Origin: Ferruginibacter sp.
Lineage (GTDB): Bacteria > Bacteroidota > Bacteroidia > Chitinophagales > Chitinophagaceae
DNA: 62,402 bases
Direction of reading: 5' to 3'
NCBI GenBank assembly: GCA_014379905.1
Contig: JACMKX010000044.1
Span: forward strand, 1 to 62,402
Shown piece by piece: positions 31,534 through 40,102 of this stretch (position 1 is its first letter; each line of letters starts with the position of its first letter). Made by a program: the position numbers and the translations under genes. The notes beneath the pieces are model-generated. The model was given only the letters and a program-made list of their open reading frames with translations, had not been told where the DNA came from and made no database searches.

Positions 31534-32112
31534 TCACATGGGCCATCTTTCTATGCAAATATACCCTGCCACCACCAATGCACTTACGGATAAGCCCCAT
31601 ACCCACCATTTGCGTTTTAATTTGAGTGTATTTACAAAGAAATAACTCAGTAAAAGAATCAATCCGACTACCAGTAACTGCCCTGCTTCGAGGCCTATAT
31701 TAAAGCTTAACAACGGCATTGTTATGCCCTGCGATTTGGCCAGTAACGGACGGATAGTATTGGCAAATCCAAGGCCGTGAACCAATCCAAAGAACAAAGC
31801 CAGCCCGTATTGTGCCCTGTACTGACCATAATGTTTTTCTGTTTTTATTAAATTCAAAAAAGCCGTGACCACAATACTGAGCGGAATTAAAAATTCTACC
31901 CATCCGCTGTTAACCGCTATTATATCATACGCACTCAAAATAAGGGTGAGCGAGTGACCAATCGTAAAAGCGGTAACAAGGATCAATACTTTTTTCCAGT
32001 CGTTTACAAGGTAAATAGCAGCTAAAGCCAACATGAATAACTGGTGATCCAGGGCTTCGGTACTAATGATATGCCGCCAGCCCAAATCAAAAAAAATTGC
32101 AAAATCATCCAT
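31534..32112 (-). CDS. HupE/UreJ-like membrane protein
   Basis: A 192-residue protein with about six transmembrane segments. The N-terminal signature is LGWRHIISTEALDHQLFMLA, with the conserved Gly-His-type motif in VTAFTIGHSLTLILSAY and a second in LALFFGLVHGLGFANTIRPL. This places it in the HupE/UreJ_2 group, whose better-known members are implicated in nickel or cobalt uptake. No hydrogenase or urease genes are here, so the metal role is not supported by context. It is divergent from the DUF6702 gene with 84 bases between them, and 56 bases from the M1 peptidase start downstream. The C-terminal region is followed by word repeats at 31508-31535. Confidence 0.85.
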   Translation of the reverse strand: MDDFAIFFDLGWRHIISTEALDHQLFMLALAAIYLVNDWKKVLILVTAFTIGHSLTLILSAYDIIAVNSGWVEFLIPLSIVVTAFLNLIKTEKHYGQYRAQYGLALFFGLVHGLGFANTIRPLLAKSQGITMPLLSFNIGLEAGQLLVVGLILLLSYFFVNTLKLKRKWWVWGLSVSALVVAGYICIERWPM

Positions 32113-32196
32113 GCTTTGGTATCTCTTAAGCCGTTTATCCTATGTTTGTAAACAAATATTGTCAAATATAACTTTTATCACAACTCCCTTTACTCA

Positions 32197-32703
32197 ATGG
32201 CCGGTATTTTATATAAATGGTTTTTAGGTGCTGCAATTTGTCTCTTTTTTACCGGGGCAGGCACGCATCCAATCTATGTAAGTGTGGCCGACATTGAATA
32301 CAATGCCAGTACGAAGGCGCTGGAAGTAAGTTGTAAATTGTTTACAGATGATTTTGAAAAAGCACTCCGAACAGATTATAAAACTCCTGTAGACCTGATC
32401 AACCCGGCCGACAGGACAGCGATGGATAAACTCGTGATGGATTATGTGCTGAGGCATTTTACCATATACATTGAAGAAAAAGCAGTATCAATGAAATACC
32501 TGGGGTATGAGCAGATAGAGGAAGGTATCTACAGTTATTTCGAAGCGGAGAATATAAGTCTGCCAAAAAACTTTAGCTTTTTTAATACCTTATTGTATGC
32601 CTACCAGGAAGAGCAAATGGGCCTGATGCATGTAACGGTAAATGGTAACAGGAAAAGTACAAAACTGAATTACCCGGATAGTAAAGCAACGATCAGTTTT
32701 TAA
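32197..32703 (+). CDS. DUF6702 family exported protein
   Basis: A 168-residue exported protein. The signal peptide MAGILYKWFLGAAICLFFTGAG leads into THPIYVSVADIEYNASTKAL and VSCKLFTDDFEKALR, which is the opening of DUF6702 proteins. A central helix (DRTAMDKLVMDYVLRHFTIY) and C-terminal strands (QEEQMGLMHVTVNGNRKSTK) follow. Function is unknown. Its presence beside a HupE/UreJ-like gene and an M1 peptidase gene suggests a common role. The 3' end overlaps the repaired frame of the next, frameshifted gene by eleven bases. Confidence 0.85.
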   Translation: MAGILYKWFLGAAICLFFTGAGTHPIYVSVADIEYNASTKALEVSCKLFTDDFEKALRTDYKTPVDLINPADRTAMDKLVMDYVLRHFTIYIEEKAVSMKYLGYEQIEEGIYSYFEAENISLPKNFSFFNTLLYAYQEEQMGLMHVTVNGNRKSTKLNYPDSKATISF

Positions 32704-33168
32704 TCAAAGGAAAATACTCGTACTTGTGCGTAATAGTGTACTTAAAGTATTTTTTGAAATCACCCTTTGAAATTGTAAGATTAGAAATCTCCAGGTCTGT
32801 TTCCCTCGTTATTATTTCCCATTTTTCAATATATCACCCCACATCGGACTACGTGTTGAATGTTTATTTTCACTGGAATATTCGATGATCTGAATGATGT
32901 CATTCCAATAAAAGCTAAATACTTTCCTAAACTGAGTGATTTCTATTCTTTTTTCTTCAAAATTTATTTTAGTAGCAGCCGCAAGTTTAAGATGATTAAA
33001 AAATAAGTGAAAAAAAGGTCCGGTGAGCAATAGGGCCAAGGCGATAGAGAATACAATGGCGGACAGTTTATTTGTAATAAAAATAAGCGATCCTATTATC
33101 AGAAGAAAGAGAATAGGCGAAAGCCATAATGAAGCGATTCTGGATTTATTCGGTTTATATTCTTTCAT
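32693..33168 (-). pseudogene. Two-TM membrane protein gene with a 1-base frameshift
   Basis: The frame from 33168 encodes 118 residues: a basic N-terminus, two hydrophobic segments at about residues 14-32 and 36-57, then a cytoplasmic beta part (INFEEKRIEITQFRKVFSFY, WNDIIQIIEYSSENKHSTRS) and an abrupt end at MWGDILKNGK. Adding one A to the five-base A-run (T-run at 32822-32826 on the plus strand) continues the frame as KWEIITRETDLEISNLTISK, GDFKKYFKYTITHKYEYFPL, and IKN to a TGA at 32693-32695, giving 158 residues. The extension keeps the same character, so the gene is frameshifted or the base is an assembly error. I do not recognise the family. Confidence 0.75.
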
Positions 33169-33220
33169 CGGTAGGTAGTATATACTCTACGGGATATACA
33201 TTAATAAATAATACAACAAA

Positions 33221-34519
33221 TTAATCTTCTCCCAATTCCTCTTTCAAATCTTCCGAAATCGTCACCATCACCTTATCAATCCGCTGGCCATCCATATCAA
33301 TGATCTCGAATTTAAAATCACGCCATTCAAAGGTTTCTCCTGTTACAGGAATGTGTTCCAACTCATGCAACACAAAACCGGCAACGGTGTCAAAGTCCTG
33401 CTCGTCCTGGTTTTGCCAGTCGGCACGGTTATAGTAGCTAAGAAAATTATAGAACTGGATCTGCGCATCCACCAAAAAACTGCCGTCTGCTCTTTCCACA
33501 ATTTCATATTCTTCCTGGCCGCTATCGGGTACATCGCCTACAATGGCTTCCAAAATATCGTTGAGCGTTATCATACCTTCCAGCGTACCATATTCGTTTA
33601 CTATAAAGCAGGTATGAATTTTTGTAGACTTAAATTTTTCGAGCAGTTGGTAGGCCTTGTTATTTTCAGGAACGAATAAAGCCGGTTTGGCCAGTTCGCT
33701 CAAAGTAGTGCCCGGCTTCGCCCTAAACAGGTCTTTAATAGAAATCAATCCTTTGATGTTGTCTACATTTTCTTCGCAAACAGGATAAGTGCTGAAAGCC
33801 AGTTCTCCCTCATTGCGAATATCATCCACTGTTTTATTGATATCAAACCAAACAATATCGGTGCGATGTGTCATTAAAGAGGTAATGTTTCTGTCGCCCA
33901 AATGAAAAACCCTTTCAATGATATCTCTTTCATCTTCCTCGATTTCTCCATGCTCACTTCCTTCAAATACCATGGCCTTAATTTCTTCTTCCGTTACGGC
34001 ACTGTCACTTACATTATTCAGTTTAAAGATTTTGAAAAAACTATTGGAGACAAAAGCCAGTAAACCAACAATTGGATAAGCCAGTTTTGATAAAAAATTC
34101 ATGGCCGGTGCTACAAACAGGGATATCTGTGTTGCTTTGGCCAGTGCAAATCGTTTAGGAATGAGTTCACCAAAAATGATAGACAAAAATGTTACGATCA
34201 CCACAACAATGGTGGTAGAAATAGAAGCAGCATAGGGTTGCAGGATCTCCATTTTTTCAAAAACCGGTTGAAGGTCTTTACTGAATTTTTCCCCGGAATA
34301 GAGACCTGTTATTATAGAAATAAGTGTAATGCCTATTTGAACTGTAGAGAGAAATTTATCAGGGTTTTCAGAAAGCTTAAGCGCTGTGGCTGCTTTAAAG
34401 CTGCCTTTGTTTTTTAATGCTTCCAGTTTTCCCTTTCGAACACTTACCAACGCCATCTCGGTCATCACGAAAACAGCATTTAAAAGGATAAGAAATAGGA
34501 GTATAAATACTTCGGTCAT
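33221..34519 (-). CDS. CorC/HlyC (CNNM-type) membrane protein with CBS domains
   Basis: A 432-residue protein with an N-terminal DUF21 transmembrane domain (LLFLILLNAVFVMTEMALVS, GITLISIITGLYSGEKFS, TTIVVVIVTFLSIIFGELIP). A pair of CBS domains follows (VFHLGDRNITSLMTHRTDIV and LLEKFKSTKIHTCFIVNEYG), then a CorC_HlyC C-terminal domain (ADGSFLVDAQIQFYNFLSYY; DTVAGFVLHELEHIPVTG). This family is linked to magnesium or other cation export and resistance; the older name 'hemolysin' is misleading. It is nine bases from the PAP2 gene on the same strand, so the two probably share a transcript. Confidence 0.93.
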   Translation of the reverse strand: MTEVFILLFLILLNAVFVMTEMALVSVRKGKLEALKNKGSFKAATALKLSENPDKFLSTVQIGITLISIITGLYSGEKFSKDLQPVFEKMEILQPYAASISTTIVVVIVTFLSIIFGELIPKRFALAKATQISLFVAPAMNFLSKLAYPIVGLLAFVSNSFFKIFKLNNVSDSAVTEEEIKAMVFEGSEHGEIEEDERDIIERVFHLGDRNITSLMTHRTDIVWFDINKTVDDIRNEGELAFSTYPVCEENVDNIKGLISIKDLFRAKPGTTLSELAKPALFVPENNKAYQLLEKFKSTKIHTCFIVNEYGTLEGMITLNDILEAIVGDVPDSGQEEYEIVERADGSFLVDAQIQFYNFLSYYNRADWQNQDEQDFDTVAGFVLHELEHIPVTGETFEWRDFKFEIIDMDGQRIDKVMVTISEDLKEELGED

Positions 34520-34528
34520 GTTGATTTA

Positions 34529-35092
34529 TTAAACTAAAGAATAGTTTTTGTTAAAAGAGTTTGCGGACAAATATCCGAAAAGAAAACCAATGAGGCCCCC
34601 ACAAACCACATCCAGGGGAAAATGAACACCTACATATACCTGTGCATAGATGATAATACCGGCCCAGGCAAAGAACAGCCAGCCCCATTTTCCAATGTAA
34701 TTTTTAAGGGTATAATAGAAAAAAGCAGCTAATCCAAAGTGATTGGTAGCATGGGAAGAGGTAAAACTGGAGCTTTTTGGGTGATAACTTACCAAAAAAC
34801 GAACAGTATCAGCCATAGTAGGGTCGTTGCACGGCCGGATACGATATATATTTTCTTTTATCAGGTCGCTGCTGATGAAATTGGTAAGCACAGCTGTGCC
34901 TGCAAAAAAGAACAACCACCAGCCTGTGTTTTTTTTAAAATTAAACAGTATCCAAACCAGCATAAATAAATACAATGGTCCCCACAAATATTGGTTTCGT
35001 ACGTATGGCATCACCGCATCAAAGAGCCCATTGTTCCATTTGGAATTAATAAGAGTAAAAAGATGCCTGTCGAACTCAATGAGGGGATGCAT
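34529..35092 (-). CDS. PAP2-family membrane phosphatase
   Basis: A 187-residue protein with about five transmembrane segments and the three phosphatase motifs: KENIYRIRPCND (KxxxxxxRP), SSFTSSHATNHF (SxSH) and AQVYVGVHFPLDVVCGGLIG, where Val replaces the usual SR/ARxxxxxH first residues but His and Asp remain. It would hydrolyse lipid phosphates or pyrophosphates (for example undecaprenyl pyrophosphate or phosphatidate) on the periplasmic side. It is divergent, across 59 bases, from two tandem LtaS-like genes, so lipid turnover generated by those enzymes is a possible link. Confidence 0.9.
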   Translation of the reverse strand: MHPLIEFDRHLFTLINSKWNNGLFDAVMPYVRNQYLWGPLYLFMLVWILFNFKKNTGWWLFFFAGTAVLTNFISSDLIKENIYRIRPCNDPTMADTVRFLVSYHPKSSSFTSSHATNHFGLAAFFYYTLKNYIGKWGWLFFAWAGIIIYAQVYVGVHFPLDVVCGGLIGFLFGYLSANSFNKNYSLV

Positions 35093-35151
35093 ACGCTTAA
35101 ATTAGGTAAAAAATAATTAAACTAACTTAGCGGCTGTTTAAAATAATAAAA

Positions 35152-37146
35152 ATGTCCTTCCACAGCCGCCTCCCAAAGTTACTCCGCTGGATAATTTCTA
35201 CCATCTTATTACTGCTGGTCCTGATGTTTTTATACCGTTTTCTCTTTTTTTATACCTATGGCACGCCAGGCAGATCATTACCGGGTTCGGCAATTTTGCT
35301 TGGTTTAAGATATGATGCCAGAATTGTATCTGTAATAGGGATTGCAATGCTCTTGTTGAGCCTTTTCCCCTTTTTTAATCCTTTCAAAAACCGCATTGCG
35401 AAAAAAATATGGCCGATCATTTTAACCATAATCTTTTGTATATTTTTATTTGCATATGTAGCTGATTTTTATCATTATGATTATTTAAAGGAACGCCTCA
35501 ATGCTTCGGTGCTTGGCTACCTGGAAGATGCAGCTATATCATTTGGTATGATGCGCCAGAGTTATCCCATCGTAACCATAAGTATAATTCTCATTATATT
35601 ACTGTTGGCTTATTGGTGGTTGGCAAAAAGAATGATTCAAAAAATTGATAAGGCAGAGCGTACTGTTACCCGGAAAAATATAAAATGGTATTTCATTCCG
35701 GCTGTACTAATCATGGGAGGACTTGTTTTTGGGAGATTAAACCAATACCCTTTAAGGTGGAGTGATGCTTTTTCACTGGGAGATGATTTTAAAGCACACA
35801 CAGCACTCAATCCTTTCCAGACATTTTTAAGTTCCTTAAAGTTTAAAAACGCCACTTATGATCTTAATAAAGTAAAAGAATATTATCCGGCGATGGCTCA
35901 ATATTTTGGCGTAGATAACCCGGATATTAATTCATTGAATTTTAACCGGGCCGTCAATTTTCCTGATTCATCTGCAGCTAAAACAAATGTAGTAGTGATC
36001 ATTTGCGAAAGTTTTAGTGCATACAAAAGTTCCATGTTTGGAAACAGGCTTAATCCTACACCTTACTTCAACCAGCTTTCCGGGCAGGGGGTTTTTTTTG
36101 AAAGATGTTTTACGCCGGCATTTGGCACGGCAAGGGGTGTGTGGGCAACCATTACCGGTATCCCTGATGTGCAATACCCTATTACTTCCAGCCGCAATCC
36201 GGCCGCTGTAAACCAGCATAGTATTATGAACGATTTTACAGCCTATGATAAGTTTTATTTTTTAGGGGGCAGTACAAGCTGGGCCAATATAAGAGGAGTG
36301 CTGGATAACAATATCGACCGCCTTAAAATTTTTGAAGAAGATAGTTTTGATGCCGCCAGGGTAGATGTTTGGGGTATCAGTGATAAGAGTCTTTTTTTAG
36401 CTGCCAACAAAGAGTTCAGCAAACAAACAAAGCCGTTTATAGCAGTGATACAAACGGCGGGTAACCACCGTCCTTATACTATTCCTTCGGAAGATCTGCC
36501 GGAATTTAAAATGGCCACTTTCCCAGAAGATAGTTTGCGGAATAATTCCTTTATCAGCAATGCGGAATTGAATGCATTTCGTTATGCTGATTTTAGCATG
36601 CAAAAATTTATTGAAGCTGCTAAAAAAGAAAAATATTTTGACAACACTGTTTTTGTTTTTGTAGGCGATCATGGATTGATAGGAGATGCGGGTACTCATT
36701 TCCCGGTAAGTTTTACAAAACAGGGAATAGGATCCGAACATGTGCCTTTATTATTTTATTCACCCAAATTACTTCAGCCTAAAAAGGTTTTAAACGTTTG
36801 TTCGCAGCTGGATGTATTACCTTCTGCTGCCTATATTGCCCGTCAAAATCACACCAACACAACCATGGGTAAAAACCTGTTTGATACAAGTGATAGCACA
36901 GAAAGATTTGCCTTTATTGCCGATCCCAATACTACTAATGTTGGAGTGGTATCCAATGAATATTATTGGGGGCGAAATATTAAAACAAAAGAAAAATTTT
37001 TTGTCTCAGTAGTAAACAATAACCCGGTGGCAAAAAATACGTTTACAGACAGTATTTCGGGTAAATTGGAAAAAATGACCGGGGCCTGGTACGAAACGTC
37101 AAAATATCTTTTACTCAATAATAAAAAACGGCTGCAGAATAAATAG
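35152..37146 (+). CDS. LTA synthase-like sulfatase-fold phosphotransferase, copy 1
   Basis: A 664-residue inner-membrane protein with five transmembrane segments in the first 205 residues, then an extracytoplasmic sulfatase-fold domain. NVVVIICESFSAYKSSMFGN supplies the metal-binding Glu, and the nucleophilic Thr is in FTPAFGTARGVWATITGIPD at about residue 326. KPFIAVIQTAGNHRPYTIP carries the His and FVFVGDHGLIGD the Asp-His. LtaS relatives transfer glycerol phosphate from phosphatidylglycerol, or phosphoethanolamine from PE. Bacteroidota have no lipoteichoic acid, so the acceptor is unknown. The downstream gene is a paralogue 40 bases away. Confidence 0.9.
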   Translation: MSFHSRLPKLLRWIISTILLLLVLMFLYRFLFFYTYGTPGRSLPGSAILLGLRYDARIVSVIGIAMLLLSLFPFFNPFKNRIAKKIWPIILTIIFCIFLFAYVADFYHYDYLKERLNASVLGYLEDAAISFGMMRQSYPIVTISIILIILLLAYWWLAKRMIQKIDKAERTVTRKNIKWYFIPAVLIMGGLVFGRLNQYPLRWSDAFSLGDDFKAHTALNPFQTFLSSLKFKNATYDLNKVKEYYPAMAQYFGVDNPDINSLNFNRAVNFPDSSAAKTNVVVIICESFSAYKSSMFGNRLNPTPYFNQLSGQGVFFERCFTPAFGTARGVWATITGIPDVQYPITSSRNPAAVNQHSIMNDFTAYDKFYFLGGSTSWANIRGVLDNNIDRLKIFEEDSFDAARVDVWGISDKSLFLAANKEFSKQTKPFIAVIQTAGNHRPYTIPSEDLPEFKMATFPEDSLRNNSFISNAELNAFRYADFSMQKFIEAAKKEKYFDNTVFVFVGDHGLIGDAGTHFPVSFTKQGIGSEHVPLLFYSPKLLQPKKVLNVCSQLDVLPSAAYIARQNHTNTTMGKNLFDTSDSTERFAFIADPNTTNVGVVSNEYYWGRNIKTKEKFFVSVVNNNPVAKNTFTDSISGKLEKMTGAWYETSKYLLLNNKKRLQNK

Positions 37147-37186
37147 TATCCGTTTATCTTTACGGCCCTTAAATGAAGGATAAACT

Positions 37187-39163
37187 ATGCTCACAAGATG
37201 GCTTGTGCCAAAAACTATTCAATGGATAGTAAAAATTTTCCTGATCTATCTTTTTATTTTCACCGCCTTCAGGGTGGCCACGGTTGTTTTTTTTAAACCT
37301 GTTGATATTAACCTGCTTGAACTCGGTCCTTCTTTTTGGCTTGGCCTCAAATACGATCTGCGCTGGATATCCTTTATCCTTTTTCCCATTGCCCTGGTTT
37401 CATTGTTTAAAAAACTGACGCCTTATTACAGCGAAAGAATGAAAAAATTCTGGACGATGTACCTGGGTATATTAACCCTAATGGTACTGTTCTTTTATGG
37501 GGCAGATTTTGGGCAGTTCTCTTATGTAAATGCGAGGTTAAATGCTGATGCCTTAATTTTTGCGGAGGATCCACAGGAGTCTTTACAAATGGTTTGGCAA
37601 AGTTATCCTATTGTATGGATATTGATAGCCCTTGTAGGTGCGGTAATGATGATGGTATGGATGTTTCGGCGCATACATGTAGGGGTGGAAGGAAGGAATG
37701 TACATATTCATAAATTCACATTCAGGCGCAGGTGGCACCTGGCTGCTTTGTTATTGCTGGGTTGGTTTATGCATGGGTTCTTTACTGCAAAACCACTTAA
37801 CTTTTTTAGGGCATTCAGTTTAAATGATGCCTTTAAAAGCAACCTGGCATTAAACCCGTTGCAAAACTTTTTTACCACCCTTCGTTTTAGAAAACCCGAT
37901 TTCAGCAATCAGGCAAAAGAGTATTACCCGGTCATGGAAAATTTTCTTAACCTGGCAACCAACGGAATAAAAAAAGGAAGCTATACCAGGCTGAAACATG
38001 CAGGCAGCAAAGCATTGGAAAGTCAACCCAATATAGTGCTGGTGATTTGCGAAAGTTTTAGCATGTACAAGAGCAGTATGAGTGGTAACCCGCTTGATCC
38101 TACGCCGTATTTTAATAATATGGCGGCTAACGGGATCTTCTTTGAGCGATGTTTTTCTCCCAGCTTTGGAACAGCAAGAGGGGTGTTCGCTACCATTACC
38201 GGCATACCCGATGTACAGCTGAGTAAATTTGCCACGAGAAACGAGGTTACGGTAAAACAAAGAAGTATTATCAATGATTTTACCGGGTATGAAAAACTGT
38301 ATTTTATCGGCGGCAGGAGCCAGTTTAATAATTTTACCGGGTTGATCAATAATATAAAAGAGGTAAAAATTTACGAGGAGGGCGATTATAAATCACCTAA
38401 AGTAAATGTGTGGGGCATCAGCGATAAGAATTTATTTTTGGAAGCCAATGAAGTAATGGCAAAACAGCAAAAGCCATTCTTTAGTATTATACAAACAGCA
38501 GACAATCACAGGCCATTTAATATACCCGAGGAAGACAAAGATTTTATCCAGCAAAATATCCCGGCTGATACTTTGAATAAATATGGCTTTGAATCATTGA
38601 AGGAATACAATGCCTTTGCTTACACAGATTACTGTTTCAAAAAATTCATGGAAGCGGCTTCCGGGCAACCTTATTTTGACAATACGATTTTTGTTTTTGT
38701 AGGTGATCATGGAGTGGAGGGGGATGCTAATTTTATTTATCCCAAAGCGTGGACGGAGCAGCGGTTAGCCGAAGAGCATGTACCCTTATTATTTTACGCA
38801 CCCAATTTACTTACTCCGCAAAAAAGAAAAGAAACTGTTTCGCAAATTGATGTGGTACCTACTATTGCCGGCATGTTGCAAATGCCTTATACCAATACCA
38901 CATTGGGAAGAGATGTATTGGATACTTCTAAAAAGGAAAACGCTGCTTTTATTATTTATCATGCGCCCGGATGGATCGGGGTAGTAGGCGACGATTATTT
39001 CTACCGAAAAAATATCAGGATAAAAAAAGAAGAGTTGGTACCTGTAAGAACTGGCTTGCCTGTGTTGTCAAAATTGCAGGAGGATTCGGTGAAGAAAAAA
39101 ATGTCTGCTTTAACATCTGCTATTTATGAAACGGCCAGGTGGATGCTGGTCAATAATAAATGA
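37187..39163 (+). CDS. LTA synthase-like sulfatase-fold phosphotransferase, copy 2
   Basis: A 658-residue paralogue of the preceding protein with the same topology: five N-terminal transmembrane segments and a sulfatase-fold domain. The equivalents are NIVLVICESFSMYKSSMSGN (metal Glu), FSPSFGTARGVFATITGIPD (nucleophilic Thr at about residue 329), KPFFSIIQTADNHRPFNIPE and FVFVGDHGVEGDANFIYP. Identity to copy 1 is clear along the whole domain but moderate, so the duplication is old and the two may use different donors or acceptors. The genes form a two-gene unit. Confidence 0.9.
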   Translation: MLTRWLVPKTIQWIVKIFLIYLFIFTAFRVATVVFFKPVDINLLELGPSFWLGLKYDLRWISFILFPIALVSLFKKLTPYYSERMKKFWTMYLGILTLMVLFFYGADFGQFSYVNARLNADALIFAEDPQESLQMVWQSYPIVWILIALVGAVMMMVWMFRRIHVGVEGRNVHIHKFTFRRRWHLAALLLLGWFMHGFFTAKPLNFFRAFSLNDAFKSNLALNPLQNFFTTLRFRKPDFSNQAKEYYPVMENFLNLATNGIKKGSYTRLKHAGSKALESQPNIVLVICESFSMYKSSMSGNPLDPTPYFNNMAANGIFFERCFSPSFGTARGVFATITGIPDVQLSKFATRNEVTVKQRSIINDFTGYEKLYFIGGRSQFNNFTGLINNIKEVKIYEEGDYKSPKVNVWGISDKNLFLEANEVMAKQQKPFFSIIQTADNHRPFNIPEEDKDFIQQNIPADTLNKYGFESLKEYNAFAYTDYCFKKFMEAASGQPYFDNTIFVFVGDHGVEGDANFIYPKAWTEQRLAEEHVPLLFYAPNLLTPQKRKETVSQIDVVPTIAGMLQMPYTNTTLGRDVLDTSKKENAAFIIYHAPGWIGVVGDDYFYRKNIRIKKEELVPVRTGLPVLSKLQEDSVKKKMSALTSAIYETARWMLVNNK

Positions 39164-39228
39164 TTTCTGATTGTTGAATGCTAATTTTCAAATCACAAAT
39201 CATAATTCACCAATCAGCAATCATCGTA
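39164..39228. repeat. Short-word repeats (AATCATAATTCACCAATCAGCAATCAT type)
   Basis: The gap between the convergent LtaS-like and methyltransferase genes consists of variants of the word TGATTGTTGAAT and its complement (ATCACAAATCATAATTCACC, AATCAGCAATCATCG). They run into the final codons of the methyltransferase gene, which ends at 39221. Confidence 0.5.
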
Positions 39229-39961
39229 CCTTCTTAGCGATCATAATCAGCCTCGGTGATTTCTTCACATCATACCGGTTAAAATCATAGTCGCCATATA
39301 CTTCCTGGATTTGTAATCCCTGGTAGGCAAACATATCGGTAAAATCTCCTAAAGAGAACTTGGCTACTTTTTCTGTATATATCAATGGTTCCTGCAATGC
39401 CTCATCTTCTACAATTATCTTTTTATAGAAATGGTGCTCATCGTACCATTTGGTGATGATATAATTAATGCCCTCAATTTCTTTCTCCACGTTATGAACT
39501 GTATGATCTTCTGAATAATGAACATTCAGGTAATCCATTACAAAACAGCCGCCTGTTCTTAACGCAGTAGCAATGCAATGAATGGCATTGTCGTGCTCCC
39601 GTTGTGTACGGAAATAACCAAAGCTGGTAAAAAAATTGAATGCATAATCAAAATAACGTATCCAGAAAGGCAGGCGCATATCATGCTGGTAGAAATGGAG
39701 GTTCTCCGATTCATTTTTTAGTGCTTCATAAATACTATCGGCACTCAGGTCGATGCCTGTTACATCATAACCTTTACCTGCCAGTTGCATGGAATGCCTT
39801 CCCTTGCCACAGGCAACATCAAGCATAGCAACACCCGTAGCAGGTTTCAGGTATTTGATCAGTTTGTCAATAAATGCAGCTGCTTCCGTTTTATCCCTGT
39901 TGAAATAAAGCTGGTGATAGTAAGGAGAATTGAACCAATCTTTAAACCACGGTTGTTCCAT
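39221..39961 (-). CDS. Class I SAM-dependent methyltransferase
   Basis: A 246-residue cytoplasmic protein with methyltransferase motif I VAMLDVACGKGRHSMQLAGK at about residues 40-58, motif II YDVTGIDLSADSIYEA, and post-I FYQHDMRLPFWIRYFDYAFN with the aromatic stretch FTSFGYFRTQREHDNAIHCI. The C-terminus (GLQIQEVYGDYDFNRYDVKK with SPRLIMIAKKV) is common in small-molecule methyltransferases of the type 11/25 group. Substrate unknown. It is divergent from glmM across a 141-base gap that holds TTGATTAGTTAATCAGTTGA word repeats at 39971-40002. Confidence 0.9.
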   Translation of the reverse strand: MEQPWFKDWFNSPYYHQLYFNRDKTEAAAFIDKLIKYLKPATGVAMLDVACGKGRHSMQLAGKGYDVTGIDLSADSIYEALKNESENLHFYQHDMRLPFWIRYFDYAFNFFTSFGYFRTQREHDNAIHCIATALRTGGCFVMDYLNVHYSEDHTVHNVEKEIEGINYIITKWYDEHHFYKKIIVEDEALQEPLIYTEKVAKFSLGDFTDMFAYQGLQIQEVYGDYDFNRYDVKKSPRLIMIAKKVR

Positions 39962-39970
39962 AACGCAAAA

Positions 39971-40002
39971 TTAGTTGATTAGTTAATCAGTTGATTGGTA
40001 AT
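39971..40002. repeat. TTAGTTGATTAGTTAATCAGTTGATT word repeat
   Basis: Four to five variants of the word TTGATTAG or its complement in a row, in the divergent gap between the methyltransferase gene and glmM. Confidence 0.5.
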
Positions 40003-40073
40003 TATTCAACATTACAACTAAATTCGAGGGTTTTAATTATACATTATTCAGTTATGATTTATTAATTAAAAGG

Positions 40074-40081
40074 TATCTTTG
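40074..40081 (+). promoter_or_regulatory. Promoter -7 element TATCTTTG of the phosphohexomutase gene
   Basis: TATCTTTG matches TAnnTTTG and lies 21 bases before the ATG at 40103. No convincing -33 TTTG is visible upstream. Confidence 0.45.
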
Positions 40082-40102
40082 TTTCCCTAAATTTCAATCA
40101 GA

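Noticed and set aside
31534..32112. Hydrogenase or urease accessory function for the HupE/UreJ-like gene
   Set aside because: No hydrogenase, urease or nickel genes occur in the window; the family name alone does not establish it.
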